A stretch of 5,166 bases of DNA from Pseudomonadota bacterium (GCA_023438785.1 JAEXQJ010000037.1:1-5166), one strand, 5' to 3'; shown: positions 1 through 5,166, numbered from the stretch's first letter. The notes: generated from the letters alone by a model not told the origin. Made by a program: numbers and translations.

Positions 1-94
1 GGGAGAATACTCGACGTATTTGACCGACGAGCAACGAAGGGATGCGACGCAGATCCGCGTTTTCGCGACCGATTCAAACCGTTCGGTGCTCTAG
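1..94 (+). CDS. 3' end of an unidentified plus-strand gene (partial)
   Basis: The frame starting at base 2 is open to a TAG at 92-94 and gives 30 residues beginning GEYSTYLTDEQRRD and ending ATDSNRSVL. It is the best coding candidate in this stretch: about two thirds of its codons end in G or C, against under half in the other open frames (plus frame 1 and one minus frame), while plus frame 3 stops at once. A plus-strand intrinsic terminator begins 55 bases after the stop, as expected for a gene ending here and converging on the minus-strand lipoprotein gene. The start and most of the protein lie left of the window. The visible tail is hydrophilic, with no motif, Cys or membrane segment I recognise, so no function is offered. 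The call rests on frame, composition and the terminator. Confidence 0.5.
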   Translation, partial: GEYSTYLTDEQRRDATQIRVFATDSNRSVL

Positions 95-149
95 GCCAGC
101 CGAGCGACCCTCCCCCCGGCCATCTTCCTCCGAATCGGCTGGCTCCCCC

Positions 150-192
150 CACGACCCGCTTTGCCCCCAGGCGAAGCGGGTCGTGCCTTTTT
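150..192 (+). terminator. Rho-independent terminator for the upstream plus-strand gene
   Basis: A perfect 12-bp stem is formed by CACGACCCGCTT (150-161) and AAGCGGGTCGTG (174-185), with a 12-base loop. It is followed by CC and five T's (188-192). The T-run lies on the plus-strand 3' side, so the hairpin is oriented to stop transcription arriving from the left. On the minus strand the stem is followed by a G-run and no T-run. It may still impede transcripts from the lipoprotein gene, whose stop lies 18 bases from the stem, but it is not a classic terminator in that direction. Confidence 0.8.
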
Positions 193-202
193 GGGCGTGC
201 GC

Positions 203-1681
203 TCAAGGGCCGGGGACGATACGGACCTCGAAGTTGCCGGCGCGTGCGGTGAACGAGTCCACCACGATCAGGTAGTCGCCAGCGACCAAGTCCCGCAGGG
301 TGAGCGTGGACGTGGGACTGGCGGGGCCGTCATCGTTGCAGCCCAGCACGGTGGGGACGCTCCCCGCGTAATCCTTCACGACGTAGAGGGCCGTGTCGAA
401 GGCCGTGCCGGGCAGATCGGTGGTCAGGGTCAGCTCGGCCTGGGCCGCCGTCAGGTGGAGGATGGCCACGCCCTCGGGCGTGCCGACGGGATCATTGGGT
501 TGGCAGCCGCTTGGGGCGTCCCACAGGCTGGTGCCCTCGGCGAGGCCTGAGGCGCGTAGCTTGCCAGCGGGTGACAAGACAGGCGCGCCGGTGTTCTTCT
601 TGCCGCGGGCCGCGCTCAGGCCCAGACAGGTGTTCACCTTGCCCTTGATGCCCGGCGAGCAAACGTAGTTCGAGGCGCAGGCGTCGAAGCCGGCGTAGTC
701 GCAGGCCGCCCCGATACCGCGCGTGGCAACGGCGGTCAGCTTGGCCTCCAGGGGCGGGCCGCTGAGCCCGCCGCCCATGGGCGTCGCCTGCAGCCTCTTG
801 ACCGCGGAGCCGAACGCCCCCGCCGGCCACAGGGTGAAGGCGAACAGGCCGTCGTGCGATGCCTCGGCGCAGGCGGCGTCCATGGTGGTGCCGTCGCCGA
901 TTCCGTCACCGTCCTGGTCGACGGACACGGGCGCGCCGGCGGCGTCCAGGAAATCCAGGCTGAGTCTCGCAAGCAGGTGAGATTCGTCCGTACCATCAAC
1001 GGCGATGCGCACACCCGTGGCGAGTTGCAGGTAAGCCAAGCGGGTCAGGACGGGGGCCACGGCGGGGGCGCAGGTCGGCGGCTGCCCCGTGCAGGCCAGT
1101 CCCGCGCTGCAACGATCACCCATGAGGGTCGGGCTGCACCCGGCGCCCGTGCCCAGCTCCGTCTGGGGCGCAACGGCGGCCTCTCGCTCCTCGGAGCGCC
1201 GCCCGCCCGCGTCTTCCAACCAAACCAGGCACCCCGCCGCGCCGGGGCACCACTGCAGAATGCCATTGAGCCAGGCACTGCCCGCAAAGGACGCCTTGCC
1301 CCCCAGTGGCGTGTCGATGCGCGCGCTGCCCTCGGAGCTGTCGGGGACGCCATCCGCGTCCGTGTCGAAGCAATTGAGTGGGGAGCCCTGCTCATCCAGG
1401 AATCTGACGGCGATCCGGACGATGTCCCCGTCGGGATCGGCGCCCTCCAGGGCCAGCGCCACGTCGTCGCCGCTCGCTCCGGAGCGCCAGGCAGCCGCCG
1501 CCGTCAACCCGGGGGCGGCCTGTCCCCCTTCTGCCCGCTCGGCGGCCCCGTCTCGGGTTGCGTTGTCGCCGGCTCCATCGCGACCCGCATCACCGGCCCC
1601 GGAGCTGTTACCCCCGCATGCAGCGAGGCAGACAAGCAAAACAAACGCTCTCGACCCAACCGGCGTCATGTTTCTGACCAT
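203..1681 (-). CDS. Predicted lipoprotein with duplicated Cys-cluster/DxDxDG module and C-terminal PPC-like domain
   Basis: A 492-residue protein with a lipoprotein signal: a hydrophobic run at about 11-21 leads to lipobox LAAC with Cys22, then a Gly/Asp/Ala-rich linker to about 55. Two related modules follow, about 56-206 and 207-354. Each has an Ig-like beta stretch with a matching FLD-x(2-3)-G segment (94-96, 244-246), a calcium-loop-like acidic motif (DTDADGVPD at 106-114, DQDGDGIGD at 255-263) and a four-Cys cluster (182/191/197/204 and 327/335/341/352). Residues about 376-489 resemble the bacterial pre-peptidase C-terminal (PPC) fold: CNDD at 448-451, AGDYLIVVDSF at 467-477, GNFEVRI at 482-488, with C393 a possible partner of C448. 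No catalytic domain is seen, so a surface structural or binding role is inferred. No good Shine-Dalgarno precedes the chosen ATG; Met5 (1667-1669) is the alternative start and keeps the signal. The stop is TGA at 203-205. Confidence 0.93.
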   Translation of the reverse strand: MVRNMTPVGSRAFVLLVCLAACGGNSSGAGDAGRDGAGDNATRDGAAERAEGGQAAPGLTAAAAWRSGASGDDVALALEGADPDGDIVRIAVRFLDEQGSPLNCFDTDADGVPDSSEGSARIDTPLGGKASFAGSAWLNGILQWCPGAAGCLVWLEDAGGRRSEEREAAVAPQTELGTGAGCSPTLMGDRCSAGLACTGQPPTCAPAVAPVLTRLAYLQLATGVRIAVDGTDESHLLARLSLDFLDAAGAPVSVDQDGDGIGDGTTMDAACAEASHDGLFAFTLWPAGAFGSAVKRLQATPMGGGLSGPPLEAKLTAVATRGIGAACDYAGFDACASNYVCSPGIKGKVNTCLGLSAARGKKNTGAPVLSPAGKLRASGLAEGTSLWDAPSGCQPNDPVGTPEGVAILHLTAAQAELTLTTDLPGTAFDTALYVVKDYAGSVPTVLGCNDDGPASPTSTLTLRDLVAGDYLIVVDSFTARAGNFEVRIVPGP

Positions 1682-1683
1682 CT

Positions 1684-1699
1684 CGGCGTCAAAGCGCCG
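1684..1699 (-). other. Small hairpin just upstream of the lipoprotein start
   Basis: In the minus-strand transcript CGGCG, a six-base loop CTTTGA, and CGCCG form a 5-bp GC-only stem that ends two bases before the ATG at 1681. It occupies the place where a ribosome binding site would be expected, and no AGGAGG-like sequence is visible there. A stem this short can arise by chance in GC-rich DNA, so a role in limiting translation is only a possibility. Confidence 0.3.
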
Positions 1700-1756
1700 G
1701 CGCCACTCGCTAGAGCAATAAGCGCACCAGCGCTGACCGGCGAAGACACGCGCGCG

Positions 1757-3547
1757 TTACAGCTCGCAGGTCTCGTCCGAACAGATGCCCTGGACGCAGA
1801 TGTCCGCGCCGGCGCCACCCGAAAGGGTGTTGGTGCCGGCGGCGCCGTCCAACGTGTTGTCCAGGGCGTTGCCGGTGATCACGTCGTCCTGGCTGCCACC
1901 GATGGCGTTCTCCACGTCCGCGCCGATCAGGTCCTGTTCGCTCCCGCTGCCGCTCGCGTGCCCCGCGCTGACGATGCTCCAGGTGGCCTTGTTCGTGGCC
2001 GGCGTGTTGACCGTGGCGTCCATGTAGATGATCAGCGCATCGGTGCGGGCGCTGTAGTCCACCAGATCGATCCCGCTGCCGCCCGCGAAGCCGTCGTTGC
2101 CGTCGCCCATGGCCATCACGAAGGTGTCGCTGCCGCCCGCACCGAAGAGAAGGTCGTCACCTGCACCGCCCCAGACCTTGTTGTCCAGGTCGTTGCCGTA
2201 CACGCGACAGCCAGCGCTGCCGCACTTGGCGTTCTCGACATCCTTGCCGATGCTGGAGTTCTCGCCCTCGCCACTCATGGCCACGCCGCTCATGTCGATG
2301 AGGATGGGGTTGGTGCGGGCGCTGTAGTCCACCACGTCCGTGCCCTTGCCGCCGTTGGTGGTGACCGTCGGGTTGCCGCCTGCGTCGGCGCCCACCGAGG
2401 GGCCCATGTCGAAGGTGTCGTCGCCCTCGTCACCATTCAAGGTGGCGCGGCCGGTGCCCGGGGTCAGGGTGTCGTCGCCCTGGCTGCCATTCAGAGTGCA
2501 GATGCCCGCGCCGCAGACAAGGGCGTCGTCACCCCGGCTGCCGGTCACCACCTCGACGTCTGCGGCGATGTCGTCGCCCTCGCCTGGCGCGCCGCTGACC
2601 GCGCCCGCCCCGATGGTCACGCTGACCGGGTAGTCGGTGCCCAGCGTGCCCCCCCGGGAAAAGTAGGTGACGCTGTCGGTGCCGTTGCCTCCGATGATGA
2701 TGTCGCTGCCGCTGGCCAGCGTGCCCTCATCGAAGATGTCGTTGCCCTCCTCGCCGTCCAGCCGGTCATCGCCCAGGTCGCCGGTGATCTTGTCGTTCCC
2801 GTCGCCGCCGTAGATGGCGTCGCCGGCCGTCCCGCCAACCAAGGCGTCGTCTCCGGCACCGCCATAGATGGTCAGCGCCTTGGCGAATGGGATGGGCACA
2901 GCCGGCGAGCCCGACTTGCCCAGGATGGCGCTGCCGGCCCCGGACACGGCATCCCTGCCGCTGCCGGTGCTGACGACGAAGATGTTGACGTGCGGGGACA
3001 TGATGATGTCCTTGACCACCCCGTTGCGCAGAGAGATGCCGTTCTGACCAAAGACGAAGTTGTCGTCGATGGTCGAGCCGCGGATCTTCAGGGTGTCGTC
3101 GGCGAAGGTGCCGGCAGAGGCGTGGTCGAGGTCCAGGTTGGTGCCCGGCGCCACGCTGGTGCCGCCGCCGAACACGCCGTTGATGAAATCCAGGATCACC
3201 GTCTGCGCGCCGGCGGTGACCTCGACGATGTTCAGGCGCTTGAGACTCGCCGCGGTGGCCAGCGTGCTGCCGTCGCTGGTGGCACAGGTGAAGCCGTTCA
3301 CCAGCAATGCCTTGTCCACGGTTCGCGACGAGATGAGGGCCGTATCACCGGCGTTCATGTTCACGGTGACCACATTCGCGTTGTTGGCCGTCGAGAAGAC
3401 GCACGACAGAGCCGACAGGGCCGCCGTGGCGATCTCGATCCCCGGAAAGCGAGGGTCCGTCTCGATGACGTCGGAGCGGCTCGCGTCGCAGCCTGCCCCC
3501 AGCACGGTGAGCCCCAGTGCCAAGAGCTGCTGTCCTTTCCATCGCAT
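1757..3547 (-). CDS. RTX-type calcium-binding repeat protein with N-terminal (lipoprotein-like) signal
   Basis: A 596-residue secreted protein. The N-terminus has Arg/Lys, a hydrophobic core (8-17) and GAGC with Cys20: a lipobox-like end, but with Gly rather than Leu at -3, so lipidation is likely, not certain. Residues about 45-205 form a beta-rich domain I do not recognise (Cys49, Cys88). Five contiguous nonapeptides at 229-273 follow the hemolysin-type GGxGxDxLx calcium-binding consensus, and more single or paired copies are scattered to 582. Three long related modules begin near 290, 403 and 493 with (V)xYxxR, then a short beta stretch, a Gly/Glu-rich loop and a DVE motif at 330, 436 and 544. 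C-x4-C pairs occur at 345/350, 442/447 and 584/589, with a last Cys at 594. There is no protease or other enzymatic motif and no typical type I secretion tail. GGAGGTG sits just upstream of the ATG and fixes the start; TAA is at 1757-1759. Probable extracellular calcium-binding beta-roll protein. Confidence 0.95.
   Translation of the reverse strand: MRWKGQQLLALGLTVLGAGCDASRSDVIETDPRFPGIEIATAALSALSCVFSTANNANVVTVNMNAGDTALISSRTVDKALLVNGFTCATSDGSTLATAASLKRLNIVEVTAGAQTVILDFINGVFGGGTSVAPGTNLDLDHASAGTFADDTLKIRGSTIDDNFVFGQNGISLRNGVVKDIIMSPHVNIFVVSTGSGRDAVSGAGSAILGKSGSPAVPIPFAKALTIYGGAGDDALVGGTAGDAIYGGDGNDKITGDLGDDRLDGEEGNDIFDEGTLASGSDIIIGGNGTDSVTYFSRGGTLGTDYPVSVTIGAGAVSGAPGEGDDIAADVEVVTGSRGDDALVCGAGICTLNGSQGDDTLTPGTGRATLNGDEGDDTFDMGPSVGADAGGNPTVTTNGGKGTDVVDYSARTNPILIDMSGVAMSGEGENSSIGKDVENAKCGSAGCRVYGNDLDNKVWGGAGDDLLFGAGGSDTFVMAMGDGNDGFAGGSGIDLVDYSARTDALIIYMDATVNTPATNKATWSIVSAGHASGSGSEQDLIGADVENAIGGSQDDVITGNALDNTLDGAAGTNTLSGGAGADICVQGICSDETCEL
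2042..2064 (-). repeat. Copy A of a 23-bp exact direct repeat inside the RTX gene
   Basis: The 23 bases at 2042-2064 are identical to those at 2312-2334 and differ at both flanking bases. The repeat encodes VDYSART plus the adjoining base pairs at residues about 496-502. The copies are exactly 270 bases (90 codons) apart, so the repeat is part of a duplicated protein module, not a mobile or regulatory repeat. Confidence 0.85.
2312..2334 (-). repeat. Copy B of the 23-bp exact direct repeat inside the RTX gene
   Basis: Identical to 2042-2064. It encodes VDYSART at residues about 406-412, the start of the second long module of the RTX protein. A diverged equivalent (VTYFSR, residues about 293-298) begins the first module. 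Confidence 0.85.
2729..2863 (-). repeat. Five tandem RTX nonapeptide repeats (27-bp units)
   Basis: Residues 229-273 of the RTX protein are five consecutive nine-residue units: GGAGDDALV, GGTAGDAIY, GGDGNDKIT, GDLGDDRLD, GEEGNDIFD. In RTX proteins such units form a parallel beta-roll that binds one calcium ion per turn between neighbouring GGxGxD loops. The second unit carries an offset acidic residue (TAGDA), so its site may be weaker. The DNA units are diverged, which argues against recent expansion. Confidence 0.9.
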
Positions 3548-3551
3548 CGCA

Positions 3552-3558
3552 CACCTCC
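3552..3558 (-). promoter_or_regulatory. Strong Shine-Dalgarno site of the RTX gene
   Basis: The minus strand reads GGAGGTG and then four bases before the ATG at 3545-3547; the core GGAGG is six bases from the start. It is the clearest ribosome binding site in the window. It supports efficient translation and settles the RTX start codon. Confidence 0.85.
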
Positions 3559-3579
3559 GGTCCAGGCCGAAAACAGGCC

Positions 3580-3647
3580 GTGACTGAACCTTTCGTCACA
3601 ATGGCGACGCGGAATAAGCAGCGTCACGAACAGGGCGGCGGCGTCAC
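3580..3647 (-). promoter_or_regulatory. Cluster of GTGACG repeats upstream of the RTX gene (possible operator)
   Basis: The 115-base gap between kinase and RTX genes carries minus-strand GTGACG three times (3642-3647, 3622-3627, 3594-3599), with contexts TGTGACGC, CGTGACGC and TGTGACGA. An inverted half, GTCAC, lies at 3580-3584, making a GTGAC-N10-GTCAC dyad over 3580-3599. This spacing and repetition could mark a transcription-factor binding region for the RTX gene. I see no convincing -35/-10 pair, and the regulator is unknown, so the call is tentative. Confidence 0.3.
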
Positions 3648-3662
3648 ATCTATGGCGCGGGC

Positions 3663-5166
3663 TCAGAGGGGCGGGACCTCGGACTCGCCGTTGCCGTTCA
3701 CGCCCCAGCAGACCACGCGGCCGTCGCTCGTGACGGCGCAGGTATGGTACTGGCCCGCATCCACGGACACGAAACGGCCCGCAGGCGGCGTGGCGCGCCC
3801 GCCGGCATTGTCGCCCCAGCAGACGAGGGAGTTGTCGGTCTTGATACCGCACGTGTGGTACAGGCCCGCGCTGATGGACGCGAACGCGCCCGCGGGCGGC
3901 CTGCCTTCGCCCTTCATGTTCCGCCCCCAGCACACGACGCTGCCGTCGGTCTTCACCCCACAGGAGTGGAAATAGCCCGCGCTGACCTCGACGTAGTCCG
4001 CGTCGGGCACGTTGTTCTGGCCGTAGTCGTTGCCGCCCCAGCACGCGATCTTGCGATCTTTGCCCAAAGCGCAGATGTGACGCCAGCCCGCGGCAACGGC
4101 GACGAAAACCCCAGGCGGCGCGAACTGCTGACCGTCCGTGTTCGAGCCCCAGCAGTCAATGGAGCCGTCGGTCCGCACGCCACACGAATGGCCCGCATTG
4201 GCAGCTACGCTGGCGTAGGTGCCAGGATCAGGGATCGTGCAGCCGCTCGTGTTTCCGCCCCAGCACAGAACCGCGCCGTCGGTGCGGATAGCGCACGAAT
4301 GGCGGTGTCCCGCGCTGAGGGCCTTGAAGGTGCCCGGCGGTGGCGTGGCCTGTCCGACGTCGTTCTGTCCCCAGCAGGCCAGCGTGGCGTCCTTCTTGAT
4401 GGCGCAGGTGAAGTTGCCAAATACGCTCACAGACACGGGGACAACCACCACGTCCACCCTGGCCTGGGCCGACTCGCCCAATGGGTTGGCGACGGTCAAG
4501 GTGAATGAGGTGTCGACCTCAGGCGCGGCGACCCACGTCCCCGCGCCGCTGGCCACCCGACCGAGCGCGTGATCGATAGCCGCCGTGCCGTCGGCGAAGA
4601 TCGCCGTGAGCCGAACGGGAAGCCCACGTGCGACGGGGTTCGGACCGGCCACGAAGCTGGTGATCTTGGGCGTCCCCAGGGTCGCCGGCCCCGCATCAGG
4701 CAAGGTCGCCGACTCTTCCAGGCGCACCCACCACACGGCCGCGGCCAGCAGCCCCGCCCCGGCCAGCGCCGTGATCGCGGGCCAACGTCGACGGCGCGGC
4801 GGCTTGGGGGTCTCGCGCACGGCAACCGCCTGGCCTAGCGTGGTCGAGCCAGTGAGCATCTTCGTGGAGGGCAAGAGAAGCTGCGTGGAACCTGCCGTGG
4901 CCTGCGGCGGCGCGGGGCCGAGCGTCTCTTGAACCGCAGCGCTCAGCGCCTGGTAGAAGGCACGCACCGTCGGGAAACGCGCGTCCTGCGCCTTGGCCAA
5001 CCCGCGCCGAACCACCGCCTCGACGGCGGGCATGCTTTGCGGAAACGGCGGCGGCTCCCGGTGCACCACTTGGAACAGAACCGCGTCCACCGACTCGGCC
5101 TGGAAGGGCGGCCGCCCCGTGATCATCTGGTAGGTGATGGCGGCCAGCGAGAACTCGTCCGTGCGT
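3663..5166 (-). CDS. Membrane Ser/Thr protein kinase with extracytoplasmic seven-bladed RCC1-like propeller (C-terminal part)
   Basis: Partial gene: the frame runs off the right edge, and the N-lobe, catalytic loop and DFG lie outside. Numbering from the first whole codon (5163-5165), residues 1-21 match kinase subdomains IX-X: RTDEFSLAAITYQ, with conserved Asp3, then MITGRPPF. Residues 54-74 match subdomain XI, with invariant-type Arg63 in DARF. A Pro/Ser/Thr-rich juxtamembrane stretch leads to RRRR (124-127) and a transmembrane helix at about 128-147; basic residues on the kinase side place the C-terminus outside. Residues about 168-243 look like an Ig-like domain (ITSFVAGPNP...TSFTLTVANPLG). 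Residues 244-500 are seven RCC1-type repeats with CWG motifs. The likely role is phosphorylation of cytoplasmic proteins in response to something bound outside; ligand and substrates are unknown. The Met at 5124-5126 is internal, not the start. Stop is TGA at 3663-3665. Kinase assignment is firm; activity cannot be judged from this part. Confidence 0.95.
   Translation of the reverse strand, partial: RTDEFSLAAITYQMITGRPPFQAESVDAVLFQVVHREPPPFPQSMPAVEAVVRRGLAKAQDARFPTVRAFYQALSAAVQETLGPAPPQATAGSTQLLLPSTKMLTGSTTLGQAVAVRETPKPPRRRRWPAITALAGAGLLAAAVWWVRLEESATLPDAGPATLGTPKITSFVAGPNPVARGLPVRLTAIFADGTAAIDHALGRVASGAGTWVAAPEVDTSFTLTVANPLGESAQARVDVVVVPVSVSVFGNFTCAIKKDATLACWGQNDVGQATPPPGTFKALSAGHRHSCAIRTDGAVLCWGGNTSGCTIPDPGTYASVAANAGHSCGVRTDGSIDCWGSNTDGQQFAPPGVFVAVAAGWRHICALGKDRKIACWGGNDYGQNNVPDADYVEVSAGYFHSCGVKTDGSVVCWGRNMKGEGRPPAGAFASISAGLYHTCGIKTDNSLVCWGDNAGGRATPPAGRFVSVDAGQYHTCAVTSDGRVVCWGVNGNGESEVPPL
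3666..4436 (-). repeat. Seven 111-bp (37-codon) RCC1-like propeller repeats
   Basis: The first Cys of each repeat falls at residues 254, 291, 328, 365, 402, 439 and 476 of the visible kinase protein, always 37 apart. The second, in CWG, is always 10 residues later (264 to 486). The consensus is H-[ST]-C-[AG]-[IV]-x-x-D-G-x-[VL]-x-CWG-x-N-x-x-G, then PPxGxFxxVSAG. At DNA level the matching segments are spaced by 111 bases; for example GTCGGT recurs at 3834, 3945, 4167 and 4278. No blade has gained or lost a codon. The block totals 257 residues, close to 7 x 37 = 259. Confidence 0.93.

Noticed and set aside
42..550. Small plus-strand open frames at 42-275 and 161-550
   Set aside because: The first overlaps the terminator and the partial gene and is an Arg/Ser/Pro-rich out-of-frame reading; the second is antisense to the PPC-like domain. 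Neither has a ribosome site.
1682..1756. Possible readthrough fusion of the RTX and lipoprotein genes (same frame, no further stop in the 25-codon gap after TAA)
   Set aside because: Twenty-five stop-free codons are ordinary at this GC content, and the lipoprotein has its own signal peptide and lipobox, which only makes sense with its own start.
1684..1756. Terminator after the RTX gene from GC palindromes (GCGCCGGCGC, CAGCGCTG)
   Set aside because: Both palindromes lack a loop and no T-run follows on the minus strand.
854..3583. A 909-codon open frame on the plus strand, antisense to the lipoprotein and RTX genes and running across the gap between them
   Set aside because: Long antisense frames are common in GC-rich genes. 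The minus-strand frames carry signal peptides, RTX and PPC motifs and a clear ribosome site; the antisense product is a low-complexity Val/Ala/Gly/Asp/His string mirroring the RTX repeats, with no ribosome site before its ATG.
3580..3600. CRP-type site (TGTGA ... TCACG) upstream of the RTX gene
   Set aside because: The half-sites are 12 bases apart and not the 6 expected for a CRP dyad.
3666..4436. The 111-bp repeats as a CRISPR-like or satellite array
   Set aside because: They are an in-frame protein repeat with conserved CWG and Cys positions and diverged DNA, and have no spacer structure.
3744..4508. A 254-codon plus-strand open frame opposite the propeller
   Set aside because: It is the antisense shadow of the CWG repeats; no motif or ribosome binding site supports it.
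5124..5126. Met codon as start of the kinase gene
   Set aside because: The frame stays open to the window edge, and the 13 upstream residues (RTDEFSLAAITYQ) match kinase subdomain IX, so this Met is internal.

Overview
The window is GC-rich DNA with strong G/C bias at codon third positions. It reads like a myxobacterial (Myxococcota) chromosome. This is an inference from the protein architectures: a membrane-anchored Ser/Thr kinase with an extracytoplasmic repeat domain, an RTX-repeat protein with an N-terminal lipoprotein signal, and a Cys-rich lipoprotein ending in a PPC-like domain. No gene here has a name I can assign with confidence.

Layout from left to right. (1) Positions 1-94 probably hold the last 30 codons of a plus-strand gene that begins outside the window; a plus-strand intrinsic terminator at 150-192 follows it. 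(2) Positions 203-1681, minus strand: a 492-residue predicted lipoprotein with a duplicated module (Ig-like stretch, DxDxDG loop, four-Cys cluster) and a C-terminal PPC-like domain. (3) Positions 1757-3547, minus strand: a 596-residue secreted or lipid-anchored protein with RTX-type calcium-binding nonapeptides and three related long modules. (4) Positions 3663 to the right edge, minus strand: the C-terminal 500 residues of a Ser/Thr protein kinase. It has the end of the kinase fold, one transmembrane helix, an Ig-like domain, and a seven-repeat RCC1-like beta-propeller whose repeats are all exactly 37 residues long.

The three minus-strand genes are read kinase, RTX protein, lipoprotein, with gaps of 115 and 75 bases and no clear terminator between them. 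They could be co-transcribed, but this is not shown. All three put a disulfide-rich or calcium-binding domain outside the cytoplasmic membrane, so a shared role at the cell surface (kinase sensing outside, surface proteins alongside) is a reasonable hypothesis only. The best-supported unusual feature is the kinase's propeller: 14 cysteines in seven pairs of constant spacing, and a total length that fits a closed seven-bladed ring. No RNA gene, insertion sequence, CRISPR array, attachment site or origin was seen. No intergenic gap exceeds 115 bases.
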